From Singulisphaera sp. (GTDB taxonomy: Bacteria > Planctomycetota > Planctomycetia > Isosphaerales > Isosphaeraceae): a stretch of DNA of 44,134 nt. Position numbers and translations under genes: made by a program. Shown piece by piece: positions 16,793 to 24,880 of this stretch. The stretch covers positions 1 through 44,134 of the forward strand of contig DAIDJG010000096.1 in assembly GCA_027451445.1 (NCBI GenBank). The letters are read 5' to 3'. The notes under the pieces were generated by a model. The model saw nothing but the letters and a program-made list of their open reading frames with translations, searched no databases and was not told the origin of the DNA. How positions within the stretch are numbered: the stretch's first letter is position 1; every line of letters begins with the position of its first letter.

Positions 16793-17188
16793 CTAAGGTT
16801 GCGTGGAGACGGGTCCTGTGCCCGCTGTGACGCATCTCAACCCGCGCGTGACGGCGTCATGATCGTTGCGAACTTGGAGCGCGCACAACTCGGTCGTCTG
16901 TTTTCGGTATCCCAACGACTGCAACACCTCGAGGACCTCGCACCACGTTGGGAACATGCGGCCGCTCTTGATCTTGTAGTCGTGCATTGCCTGCATGAAC
17001 TCCCGTTCGTCGTCCGAATCCTTGACCTGATTCTCGCCCCGGCGTCCCCGTGTTTTTCCCGCCGCCCGGCGAGTGCGAGAGGCCGGGGTACTGGGGATTG
17101 TTGAAGCGCGATCGAATCGATTCGGGCATGATTCAGGAGGGACTGCGGACTGAGTGGCATCCGGCTTCGGTGCAAGCGGTTTGCGCAT
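16793..17188 (-). CDS. small conserved-looking hypothetical protein (131 aa)
   Basis: A 131-residue protein with a Pro/Lys/Arg-rich disordered N-terminal half and a compact segment [38 protein letters not shown] recall similar segments in short planctomycete hypothetical proteins, without a known function. The segment looks like a small helical domain. The ATG at 17188 is chosen because GGAG (17199-17202 on the plus strand as CTCC) lies ten bases upstream. A longer frame from 17311 has no such signal. No signal peptide or membrane segment is visible. It is isolated, with sparse DNA on both sides. Confidence 0.55.
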   Translation of the reverse strand: MRKPLAPKPDATQSAVPPESCPNRFDRASTIPSTPASRTRRAAGKTRGRRGENQVKDSDDEREFMQAMHDYKIKSGRMFPTWCEVLEVLQSLGYRKQTTELCALQVRNDHDAVTRGLRCVTAGTGPVSTQP

Positions 17189-17695
17189 GACCGGGGTTCT
17201 CCGATGATCGAGCCGCAACCACAGTGCGAGTCCCGGAACTTCAAGCGCTCGAGCTACGCCTGGAAGGCAATGCCGTAGGACTCGATCTGGGTAAGGGCGA
17301 GCAAGCACCACACCTGGTGAAGGGCAGGTCCGTGTCGGTCGGTGGACCCGTCGGAATCGTCTTTGATCCCATATCCCTCATGAAGACGGCAAGTTGAGCC
17401 ATGCGTGACGCCGCGATCACCGCGGTGTTGAGCAATCACAACGAACCGGCGTCCGCGTAGCCCAAAAACAACGCGATGAGCGAACGCTCCTCTACGGAGC
17501 CCTTCCGTCGACGTCGGCAGTCAACCATCGCTGCTGTCCCCGATCGGTCCGATGTCGACACACTATCGAGGGTTGCGGCGGAGGGGCCGTGTGATAAGAT
17601 AGCAATCTCGTCCGACGCATGTCCGGAATCATGTTTGATACTCTATTAACCGCGCGCCGGACCCATCACTCTCCTGGGAAAAGGTTGTCGCCCCC
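17189..17695. other. 507-base stretch without recognisable gene
   Basis: Both strands were read for this stretch. Short open frames exist (around 17241-17435 on the minus strand) but have no start signal and no recognisable motif. They could be remnants of a decayed gene. The 3' end must hold the promoter of the kinase gene at 17696; TTGCGG and TAAGAT 16 bases apart near 17575-17602 are a weak candidate. Confidence 0.4.
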
Positions 17696-19195
17696 ATGGC
17701 CGATTTCGACGCCGAAACCCTGGCCGAGCAGGCTTGCCTGCTGGGTCTGATCACTCGTGAACAATCGCGCGAAGCCATTGCCGACGCGGACGACCTGAGT
17801 CTGGCGGCGTTGATCCGGTCGTTCCTGCGCAAAGGGCTGTTAACGAGCTGGCAGCTCGAGAGACTCCAGAAGGACGACCCGAGCGGTTTCTTTTACGGCG
17901 GCTACAAGGTCCTTTTCCACTTGGCTGAAGGGACATTTGCGCGCGTTTACCGCGGCCAGAAGGTCGACTCGGGGCAGCCGGTCGCGATCAAGGTGCTCCG
18001 CCAGCGATTCGTGTCCGATCCGGTTTCGGTCGAACGGTTCAATAAAGAGGCTGAGGCCGGTATGCGGTTGCGGCACCCAAACATCGTCCAGATCCTCGAC
18101 TTCGGGGAACAGGATCGCCGTCATTATATGATTATGGAGTATGTCGAAGGGTCGAACCTGCGCGACTTCCTCAAGTTGCGCGGCCGTCTCGACTCCAAGA
18201 CGGCGCTGCCGCTGATGATCGGCCTGGCGAAGGGCCTTCAGTATTCGATCGCGAGCGGCGTGACCCACCGTGACATCAAGGGGACCAACATCCTCATTTC
18301 CAACAGTGGTGCCGCCAAGCTCGTCGACTTCGGTCTCGCTACGATCGAAGGGGATGAGAAGAGAACCATGCAGAGTCAGCGCACCGTCGACTACTCGGCG
18401 CTCGAGCGTACCTGCGGCAGCCAGAAGGGCGACCCTCGCTCCGACATCTATTTCCTCGGCTGCGTCTTCTACCAGATGCTCACCGGCCAGCTTCCCCTCC
18501 CCGAGGTCGAGAGCAAGGACATGATGGCCAAGATGCTCAAACGGAGCTTCGGCGCCATCAAGCCCCTGAGCGAGCATAACTACGCCCCGGATCCGCAACT
18601 CTCGGCCATCATCGAACAGATGATGAAGATGGACCTGAGATCGCGCTATCAGACCCTCGACGAAGTGGTCGACGCGCTCGATGCCTACAAGGCCCGCAAG
18701 GAAGCCCCTGTCGACGCGACTGCGGAAAGCGAGGAGGATCATTTCGCAGACATCTTCGAGCGCAGGCCCGCCGATGACGAACAACCCGGCACCGGACCGA
18801 CCGCAGTCAAAGCTGTCGCGTCGAAGAAGGTGCTCTGCGTCGAAGCCCAGAACGAGATCCAGGAGGCCTTCCGGAAGACTCTCTCCAAAATGGGCTATCG
18901 CGTCTTCCTCATCGGCAATGCCGAAGTTGCCGCGGAACGCTACCGCGAACAGACTCCGGACGTCGTGATCTTCGATGTCGACGGCCTGGGTCCGGATGCC
19001 GTTGACGCCTTCATCGACATGCACGACAAAGCCCATGAAGATGGACTTACGCTCTCCGCGCTCGTCCTGCTCGGCCCCAAACAAAAGACCCTGCACGAAA
19101 AGCTCCCCACCGACGACCGCCTGATCGTGCTGAATAAGCCGATCAAGATGAAGGACGTCCAGGATGCCATCACTCAACTCGCGCCGATCACGTGA
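17696..19195 (+). CDS. Ser/Thr protein kinase fused to a C-terminal receiver-like domain
   Basis: A 499-residue cytoplasmic protein. Residues 1-65 form a helical N-terminal extension (LAEQACLLGLITREQ...LLTSWQLERLQ) seen in planctomycete kinases. Residues ~70-335 are a Hanks-type kinase: LAEGTFARVYRG glycine loop, VAIK Lys99, HRDIKGTN with catalytic Asp193, DFGLA with Asp211, and GDPRSDIYFLGC. After an acidic linker (~338-375), residues 377-497 have the CheY pattern: KKVLCVEAQNE, PDVVIFDVDG with a phospho-acceptor at Asp427, and LNKPIK with Lys481. The acidic pair is reduced to Glu-Ala (383-384), so phosphorylation may be altered. There is no transmembrane segment. The AAAAGG-type site upstream supports the start. 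Joining eukaryote-like and two-component signalling in one chain is the notable feature; partners are not visible. Confidence 0.88.
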   Translation: MADFDAETLAEQACLLGLITREQSREAIADADDLSLAALIRSFLRKGLLTSWQLERLQKDDPSGFFYGGYKVLFHLAEGTFARVYRGQKVDSGQPVAIKVLRQRFVSDPVSVERFNKEAEAGMRLRHPNIVQILDFGEQDRRHYMIMEYVEGSNLRDFLKLRGRLDSKTALPLMIGLAKGLQYSIASGVTHRDIKGTNILISNSGAAKLVDFGLATIEGDEKRTMQSQRTVDYSALERTCGSQKGDPRSDIYFLGCVFYQMLTGQLPLPEVESKDMMAKMLKRSFGAIKPLSEHNYAPDPQLSAIIEQMMKMDLRSRYQTLDEVVDALDAYKARKEAPVDATAESEEDHFADIFERRPADDEQPGTGPTAVKAVASKKVLCVEAQNEIQEAFRKTLSKMGYRVFLIGNAEVAAERYREQTPDVVIFDVDGLGPDAVDAFIDMHDKAHEDGLTLSALVLLGPKQKTLHEKLPTDDRLIVLNKPIKMKDVQDAITQLAPIT

Positions 19196-19315
19196 TACCG
19201 AGTCCGGTTGCGCGATGTTGCAAAAAAGCATCTGGATTGCGGGCTCTGTCAGCACCCGATTACTATTGAGCCGACGCGATACTTCGAATTCCTTAAGGAC
19301 GAGTTGACGGCGAAG

Positions 19316-20089
19316 ATGAACCATTGGATGGGCCGTCTCGTTTTTGTGGCTGCGCTCGTTGTCACCGGAAGCGTCCGCGCGGACGTGACCGTGTTCAACA
19401 GCCAGGACGCCGGCGCGGGGCCGCTGGACGCGCATCCCAATACCGACGCGGCGGCCACGGCTTTCAACACGACGGCCGGCAGCCTCGGAACAGGGCTTTC
19501 CTTCAATTTCGAAGGTCTGCCGCTGGGGGCTCCCGGGAACAACAACCCGCTCACCGTTGCGCCTGGCGTCACGCTCACACTCCAGAACACGTCGCCCTCC
19601 ACCATTCCCAACTTTCCGTTCGGGATCAGTAACAACTCTCCCAACCCCGTTCTCGACGGTTACAACACCACGCTCGGGGGAAGTCAGTACTTAGAATTTG
19701 TCCCCCAACTGGGTGCTTCCTCGGCCAGCCTGACCTTTCAGTTCGCCCAGCCCATCTCCGCGTTTGGTGCGAACTTGACCGGCGTTGGCACGGCACCTGG
19801 GGACCTTCACTTGCTTTTCAATGACGGCGCCGCTCACGACCTTCTCGTCTCGGGCTCATCGCTCGGTGGCATCCAGTTCCTCGGCTTCACGGATCCTGGT
19901 GCGTCGATCAGCTCCATCACGCTTCAGATGAACAACGTCCCCACCACGACCCGCGACGTGTTCGGCGTCGATGACGTCCGCTTTGTGCCGGTCCCCGAAC
20001 CTGCGGCGTGCGTTCAGCTTGCGCTGGGAGGAATGGGGCTGATTGCTGGTGGGTTGTGGTCGCGCCGTGAGCCTCGTGGCGACCGCTGA
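19316..20089 (+). CDS. PEP-CTERM sorted exported protein
   Basis: A 257-residue protein with an N-terminal signal peptide (MNHWMGRLVFVAALVVTGSVRA, cleavage near ADV). It has a beta-rich body with Asn/Gly/Ser/Thr-rich stretches and the C-terminal tripartite PEP-CTERM signal: VPEP, a hydrophobic helix (AACVQLALGGMGLIAGGLW) and SRREPR. Such proteins are processed by exosortase and linked to exopolysaccharide or the cell surface. No exosortase gene is in the window. ATG at 19316 is preferred because the signal peptide begins there; a longer frame from 19208 adds 36 residues without a signal sequence. The body shows a sandwich-like pattern (SFNFEGLPLG ... GVDDVRFVPVPEP) common to this class. Function unknown. 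Confidence 0.85.
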   Translation: MNHWMGRLVFVAALVVTGSVRADVTVFNSQDAGAGPLDAHPNTDAAATAFNTTAGSLGTGLSFNFEGLPLGAPGNNNPLTVAPGVTLTLQNTSPSTIPNFPFGISNNSPNPVLDGYNTTLGGSQYLEFVPQLGASSASLTFQFAQPISAFGANLTGVGTAPGDLHLLFNDGAAHDLLVSGSSLGGIQFLGFTDPGASISSITLQMNNVPTTTRDVFGVDDVRFVPVPEPAACVQLALGGMGLIAGGLWSRREPRGDR

Positions 20090-20151
20090 CGTTCCAGCCG
20101 GTAGCGCGAACGCAGCGCGTCTCGAGCGTCGTAGCCCAAGGAACGCTTGCG

Positions 20152-20748
20152 TCACCCACCCTCGGGCATGTCGCCCACAATGGCCTCGAGAATGTCGTGC
20201 AGGGTCAGGAACCCTCGTACGGAACCGTACTCGTCTAGCACGACCGCAACGTGCATCCCCGTTTTCTTGAACATCTCCAGGACCTTCAGCGCCGGAGTCC
20301 CCTCGTATATAAGGAGCGGCATCTTCAGGAGGCCTTTGAGCGTGAACGGTTGTCCGGTAAAGCTGTGGACGAGCAGGTCTTTGACGTGGATGATCCCAAG
20401 GACCGCGTCGATGTTCCCTTCGCACACAGGAAAGCACGAGTGCGGATGAGCCGCGATCGCCTGCTGGAGCGTGGCGAGCGGGTCGGTTACGTCGAGCCAG
20501 ACAACGTCCTTCATCGGCGTCATCAAGCTATTGGCACGGTGATCTCCAAGCCGAAGCACCCGCTCCGCGATCTGGGACTCGGCCTCGACGAATGTTCCCG
20601 ACTCGATCCCCTCCTGGAGCATCGCCTTGATTTCCTCGGCGGACGGCCGAATGCCGAAGCGCCGAAGCAGGATGCCCATCGATCCGCTGAGAAGTCGGGC
20701 AATGAGGGGCTGTGACGTCGAGTCACTCCGGGACGAAGCTAAGCTCAT
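20152..20748 (-). CDS. CBS-pair protein resembling the middle of CorC/CNNM transport proteins
   Basis: A 198-residue protein with two CBS motifs (residues ~70-190). The string AEEIKAMLQEGIESGTFVEAESQIAERVLRLGD...SLMTPMKDVVWLDV and FPVCEGNIDAVLGIIHVKDLL match the linker and CBS domain of the CorC/HlyC/CNNM family. These are magnesium/cobalt-transport-related membrane proteins of usually more than 400 residues. Here the N-terminal DUF21 membrane domain is missing, and the chain stops at LEAIVGDMPEGG where a CorC_HlyC domain would follow. AAGG eight bases before ATG 20748 suggests it can still be translated. It could be a cytosolic nucleotide-sensing CBS protein or a two-sided gene remnant. I found no missing domain in other frames on either side. 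Confidence 0.7.
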   Translation of the reverse strand: MSLASSRSDSTSQPLIARLLSGSMGILLRRFGIRPSAEEIKAMLQEGIESGTFVEAESQIAERVLRLGDHRANSLMTPMKDVVWLDVTDPLATLQQAIAAHPHSCFPVCEGNIDAVLGIIHVKDLLVHSFTGQPFTLKGLLKMPLLIYEGTPALKVLEMFKKTGMHVAVVLDEYGSVRGFLTLHDILEAIVGDMPEGG

Positions 20749-21066
20749 GGAGATTGCCTTGCGGGAACCACTCACGGACGCGGAGCGCGGTTCGCGGTGT
20801 GTCGATTCCGATGTCCGGCTCTCGCCTCCGGCGTGTGCATCACTCGCTTGCCGGCGCGTGACAACGTGGGGCGTTGCGCTCGAAGCGGGGCGAAGCGAGT
20901 CCGTCGTTGGCTTGACTTCTCCCCCATGGGCTGGAATCCTGCGGGAGGCCCTGTGGCCGCAAAGTCGTCAGTCCATTACGCCCAAGATACAAACCAGTGG
21001 GCCAAACCCGACAGGCCATTCCCGACGCTCCACCGGGTTTTTGCCCTCCTCCCCGAGGAACCGCCC
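20749..21066. other. divergent intergenic region between CBS and DUF488 genes
   Basis: These 318 bases separate two divergent starts, so promoters for both are expected. Short open frames here have no recognisable motif. The DUF21 domain expected upstream of the CBS gene is not encoded here. Confidence 0.45.
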
Positions 21067-21594
21067 ATGCCAACCGCTGCCGTCTGGACCGTTGGCTACG
21101 GCGCATGGCCCACAGCGCGACGCGCCGAGCGACTCGTCGAGGCGCTCTCGTCGCGCGGAGTGACGCGTTTGGTCGACGTGAGGCTCAATCCTTGCGCCTC
21201 AGCGGTCAAGCCGGGACCGTACGGGCCCAAACCGTGGACCTTGCAGACGGGCGCGGCCGGCATCGCGTCAACCTTGAACGCTGCCGGGATCGCGTACGAA
21301 TGGCTCGTCGAGCTCGGCAATCCCCAGCGACACGACAGGTCCATGACGATCTTGCGGGCACACCTCGCCGATGTGAAAGGGGATTGGCCGGTGCATCGAG
21401 GACTCGTGCGGCTCGCCACGCTCGTTCAGACGTCAGGAGACGTCGTCGCCTTACTCTGTGCTTGCGCCGATTACCACGCGTGTCATCGGACCTTGATCGC
21501 CCGCGCGCTCGCGCATCTTCATTTCGACGGCGCGCTCGAGATCTTCGATACCCGGACCGGCAAACTGATCACGTTAGACGGCGACGTGGCGTGA
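21067..21594 (+). CDS. DUF488 family protein
   Basis: A 175-residue cytoplasmic protein of the DUF488 family, for which no firm biochemical function is known to me. Visible marks are WTVGYGAWP at the start, VTRLVDVRLNP, the middle YEWLVELGNP, and the family signature near the C-terminus, LLCACADYHACHRTLIARAL, whose Cys/His set suggests metal or substrate binding. ATG 21067 is preferred over longer frames because GAGGA (21055-21059) lies seven bases upstream. It converges on def with 23 bases between stops. Confidence 0.85.
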   Translation: MPTAAVWTVGYGAWPTARRAERLVEALSSRGVTRLVDVRLNPCASAVKPGPYGPKPWTLQTGAAGIASTLNAAGIAYEWLVELGNPQRHDRSMTILRAHLADVKGDWPVHRGLVRLATLVQTSGDVVALLCACADYHACHRTLIARALAHLHFDGALEIFDTRTGKLITLDGDVA

Positions 21595-21617
21595 TGTCGC
21601 CGCAGGGCCGTCTCAGG

Positions 21618-22145
21618 TCAGCGAATGCATTGTTTCTGAAATTCCTTCTCACTCATAACATCGCGCGAATCCTCGAGCCGGTCGAGAAAAACGATCCCGT
21701 GCAGATGGTCGTACTCATGCTGGAAGATGCGGGCGACAAAGGCGTGGAACTCACGTTCGACCTCGCCCCCCTGAGCGTTCTGGTAGCGCACCCGGATTGA
21801 CCGGTGCCGCGGAACGTTCCCACGAATTCCGGGGATGCTGAGGCACCCTTCCCAATCTTTGTCGAGCTCGGCCGAACGCGCCAAAATCTCGGCGTTGAAC
21901 ACGGCCTCCGGCTCCATCAAGGGGGCACTCGGGTACCTTGGATTCGGCCGAGAGGCGACGATGAAGAGGCTCAGCGACTCGTAAACCTGTGGCGCCGCGA
22001 TCCCCACGCCGTTCGCGTCTCGCAGGGTGACCAGCATGTCGTCGACGAGCGCAAGTAGCGACTCCGAGGCGGGCAGCGCGACGCGGTCGACTGGAGCACG
22101 GAGTACAGGATGACCCAGTTGGGCAATTTGTCGCAGGACGGGCAT
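21618..22145 (-). CDS. def: peptide deformylase
   Basis: It removes the N-formyl group from nascent proteins. All three metal-site motifs are present in order: GVGIAAPQ (46-53), EGCLS (99-103) with the metal cysteine, and HEYDH (143-147) with two metal histidines and the catalytic glutamate. The 175-residue length is normal. No formyltransferase gene is adjacent. It follows a signal-peptide protein on the same strand after 52 bases, so the two may be cotranscribed. Confidence 0.97.
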   Translation of the reverse strand: MPVLRQIAQLGHPVLRAPVDRVALPASESLLALVDDMLVTLRDANGVGIAAPQVYESLSLFIVASRPNPRYPSAPLMEPEAVFNAEILARSAELDKDWEGCLSIPGIRGNVPRHRSIRVRYQNAQGGEVEREFHAFVARIFQHEYDHLHGIVFLDRLEDSRDVMSEKEFQKQCIR

Positions 22146-22197
22146 GACACACTCACTCAGCGCAAGGTCGGGTTATCGAACGCGGTCACGGTACCAC

Positions 22198-23229
22198 TCA
22201 TTTCGCGAACTCGGCGTGCGGGTGCGTCGTGTAGAAATGCAGTCCAGTTCGAGGCTCGACGAACCGGTAGAACGCGACGGTCCCCGGCTGTGGTGCCGAG
22301 TACAGGAAGCAAGCGACCCCCTCGCCCCGGTAGCCGTACTTGTTGGCCCCTTCGCCGTCGGCCGCGGTCGTGTAGAAATGGTCCCAACGGCTCCGCCAAC
22401 GATAGAGTGGCACCGTCTCCGAGGCGGGCCGGGCAAAGACATAACCGGCGATCCCCTCGTTGCGAAAGATCCGCTTGTCCGGACCGACCGGGTTGATTGT
22501 GTACACATGCTCCCTGCGCCGCATGTGAACCCAGCGGTACAACGGCACCGTTCCCGGCAGTGCCGTCGGGTAAAGGTAACCCGCGACCCCCTGGAGCGTG
22601 TAGCGTGAAACGTCGAAATGGAGCGCAATGTCGTTGGCCGTGTAGTCGATCCCGTAAAACACCCCATAGTCCTGGAACATCTTCGTGTGCTTCAGAATCT
22701 CGGCGTTGAGCTTTTCGTTGAGACGCGACGTCTTCCCTTCGGCGACTTGTTTCACGAGTGAATCGAACGACTTGCCCAGCACCTTGGCCAGCGTGCCCGC
22801 GAACCCCTCGAGCTCCCGGCGCTTGACCTCCTCGACCTCGACCCGGAACCGCGGCGTGCCGTCGCCGGCGGCTTCGATATTGATGCCGGCGCGTACGTCG
22901 AATCGGAAGCTGCGCCAGTGCTCCTCGGGGTGGCCATTGCGTGGGTCGGTCTCGATATGAGGCGCAGGGATCGGCGGGCGGAATTCACCCGCCACCTGGC
23001 AGTCCACGAGCAGCCGTCGCAACTTGGGGTCGATGCCGTGCAGCCGGTAGGAAGAGACCGTCCCGCGGTAGTGCCCGTCCTTCTGGAAAGGGATCGGCGG
23101 GAGCTTTTCAATGACGCCTGTGAGGAAGTCCTTGTCGAACTTCACCTCCGCCGCACCCCAGCTCGGCGCGGTTAACCAGAGCACCAAACCGCCGCAAACC
23201 AATACCCAGCGCAGCGGCGCGCGATCCAT
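22198..23229 (-). CDS. secreted protein with C-terminal DUF5648-type repeats
   Basis: A 343-residue exported protein with signal peptide at about 1-26 (WVLVCGGLVLWLTAPSWGA). Residues ~30-210 form an unrecognised domain with a charged helical stretch. Residues ~214-343 contain three related blocks with the pattern VPLYRW...HVYTI or HFYTT (GTVPLYRWVHMRRREHVY, ETVPLYRWRSRWDHFYTT, GTVAFYRFVEPRTGLHFYTT), typical of DUF5648. Such repeats occur in secreted and peptidase-associated proteins; their ligand is not established. The start is supported by AAGGTGG before the ATG. It precedes def by 52 bases. Confidence 0.75.
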   Translation of the reverse strand: MDRAPLRWVLVCGGLVLWLTAPSWGAAEVKFDKDFLTGVIEKLPPIPFQKDGHYRGTVSSYRLHGIDPKLRRLLVDCQVAGEFRPPIPAPHIETDPRNGHPEEHWRSFRFDVRAGINIEAAGDGTPRFRVEVEEVKRRELEGFAGTLAKVLGKSFDSLVKQVAEGKTSRLNEKLNAEILKHTKMFQDYGVFYGIDYTANDIALHFDVSRYTLQGVAGYLYPTALPGTVPLYRWVHMRRREHVYTINPVGPDKRIFRNEGIAGYVFARPASETVPLYRWRSRWDHFYTTAADGEGANKYGYRGEGVACFLYSAPQPGTVAFYRFVEPRTGLHFYTTHPHAEFAK

Positions 23230-23417
23230 GTCGCCACCTTATCCCGAAAAGGGTTGCCGCAAGACGCGAAAGGGAAGTGGGTTCGTGATGGGAGGTCCGT
23301 ACGCCGTCGCGGCGACTTCAACATGGGACTCGCGCACTCTCCTACCAGCGCCGGGGGATTCTGACCAGACGAGTCTTAGGCACACCAGTGCACAGCCGAT
23401 CCCACCCTCAACACCCC

Positions 23418-24419
23418 TCAGTCCGTTCGTTTACCCTCGATCAGGCAGACTTCCTGAGCGGTTGGCACGATTCTCGTAAGCCGGAACCCTGTCTGCTCGA
23501 AGAGTTGACGAAACTCAGCCTCCGTGCGTTCGAGACCCCCGTGGACCACGAGCATCGTCAAGTCCTGGAGCTTTCCGAACAACGGGTCATTCCCCGGCGG
23601 AATGATGCGTTCGACGACCAGCAGTTTCGCCCCAGGGTCCATCGCATCGCGGGTGTTCCGCAGGATTTGCTCCACGCTCGGGTCATCCCAATTGTGGAGG
23701 ATGTGCCGGAAGAGATAGACGTCCGCGCCCTTGGGGACGGAATCGAGAAAACTGCCGGACGACACAACGCAGCGATGCGCGAGCCCAGCGAGTTCGAGCC
23801 CCAATCGCGCCCGGCCAGCAACTTCGGCAAGGTCGAACAGTACGCCGTAAAGTGCCGGGTAGCGCTCGAGAATGCGGATCAGCGTCGAGCCGTTCCCGCC
23901 GCCGATATCGGCCAGCAAACGGACGTCCGAAAAGTCGTAGACGTCGAGAATCGCCTGCGTCTTGCGGTCATTGAGCGCCGTCATGGCCTTATCGAAGTTC
24001 TCGCCTTGCGCCGTGTGCGACGCGAGAAACTCGAAGCAGGTCATGCCGTTAAGTCTCGGGAATGCGGGCTCGCCAGTGCGGATGCTGTTCAGAAGGTCCC
24101 CCCACGCATGATAAAACTCACCACCCATCATCAGTGCTGTGGCCCGTTGCGCGTCGGACCGAAGCTCTTCCGCGGTAGCGGTCATCGCAAAGCGCCCGTC
24201 GTCTTCTTCCTGGAAGATGCCGAGGCTCGCCAGGGCGCGAAGCAGCCGGTAGAGGGAGCGGGGGTGCGTGCCGGTCGCGTGAGAGAGATCGTCGACGGTC
24301 CGCGGTCCCATGGTCAAATGATCAGCCAAGCGAAGCTCGGCCGCGACGTACACGCACTGCGAGGCGAAATAGCCGGTGATATAGCTCGCGAGACGTTCAC
24401 GAGGCGACAGCTCGGACAT
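23418..24419 (-). CDS. SAM-dependent O-methyltransferase (acetylserotonin/plant-OMT-like fold)
   Basis: A 333-residue methyltransferase of the PF00891 type. An N-terminal winged-helix dimerisation part (~1-80, VDDLSHATGTHPRSLYRLLRALASLGIF) precedes a Rossmann domain with SAM motif I LLADIGGGNGS (D171-G177). FRHILHNWDD follows with a catalytic-type His242. Family members methylate hydroxyl groups of small aromatics or polyketides; no pathway partner is adjacent. The start is uncertain. ATG 24419 (MSELSPRERL) begins where the conserved domain begins. An in-frame ATG at 24524 has a stronger GGGGAGA site, but its 35 extra codons use AT-rich third positions unlike the rest of the gene, so I prefer 24419. 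Confidence 0.8.
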   Translation of the reverse strand: MSELSPRERLASYITGYFASQCVYVAAELRLADHLTMGPRTVDDLSHATGTHPRSLYRLLRALASLGIFQEEDDGRFAMTATAEELRSDAQRATALMMGGEFYHAWGDLLNSIRTGEPAFPRLNGMTCFEFLASHTAQGENFDKAMTALNDRKTQAILDVYDFSDVRLLADIGGGNGSTLIRILERYPALYGVLFDLAEVAGRARLGLELAGLAHRCVVSSGSFLDSVPKGADVYLFRHILHNWDDPSVEQILRNTRDAMDPGAKLLVVERIIPPGNDPLFGKLQDLTMLVVHGGLERTEAEFRQLFEQTGFRLTRIVPTAQEVCLIEGKRTD

Positions 24420-24568
24420 TTGCGACACCCCAGGTACCTGATTTCGGATTCTTCGTGCGAGCAAGTTGCCTGCCCGTGGTTTATTCTTGTGTATCTTCGG
24501 ATCACGTCCTGAGTGAATGGCCATGGACTTCTCCCCTCCCATGGCCTGCCTGCGTCCAGGAGTTGACG

Positions 24569-24865
24569 ATGGGTAGTGGTCTCGCGAGCGTCCGACGCCG
24601 GGTCAAAATCGTCAACGAAAAGGGCCTGCACATGCGGCCATCGAGCAAATTCGTGAAACTGGCAATGACGTTTCAGTCGGATGTGGCGGTCGAGTGCCGC
24701 GGCACACGCGCGAATGGAAAGAGCATTCTGGACATGACAGGCCTCGCGGCCGAGTGCGGCCTGGAGCTCGACCTCGAAGCCAATGGAACGGACGCCGAGG
24801 CGGCCCTCGACGCCCTGGTTGAGCTTGTCGCGGCGGGCTTTCACATGGATGACGAGAAGACGTGA
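24569..24865 (+). CDS. HPr-family phosphocarrier protein
   Basis: A 98-residue HPr-like protein. The active-site histidine is His21 in KGLHMRPSSKFV (canonical GLHARPA). The regulatory-serine region is NGKSILDMTGLAA with Ser52 (canonical KSIMG). AGGAG at 24558-24562, seven bases before ATG, supports the start. HPr transfers phosphate from enzyme I to sugar-uptake enzymes or is phosphorylated by an HPr kinase. None of those partners is in the window, so the role here, transport or regulatory, is open. Arg11-Lys13 at the N-terminus is slightly extended relative to classic HPr. It is divergent from the methyltransferase gene. Confidence 0.9.
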   Translation: MGSGLASVRRRVKIVNEKGLHMRPSSKFVKLAMTFQSDVAVECRGTRANGKSILDMTGLAAECGLELDLEANGTDAEAALDALVELVAAGFHMDDEKT

Positions 24866-24880
24866 CCGCCGCTCGCCTTC

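Noticed and set aside
16612-16835. Short frames around the palindrome encoding WEGEAPSEPALFGG-type strings
   Set aside because: This peptide string derives from the inverted-repeat arm and is a known style of repeat artefact, not a gene.
16412-17695. Possible CRISPR or tRNA genes in the sparse region
   Set aside because: No repeat-spacer periodicity and no cloverleaf-like pattern with an anticodon arm was seen.
17840-19435. 531-codon minus-strand frame opposite the kinase
   Set aside because: The plus strand encodes an intact kinase-receiver protein; the antisense chain has no recognisable motif and is a GC-rich shadow.
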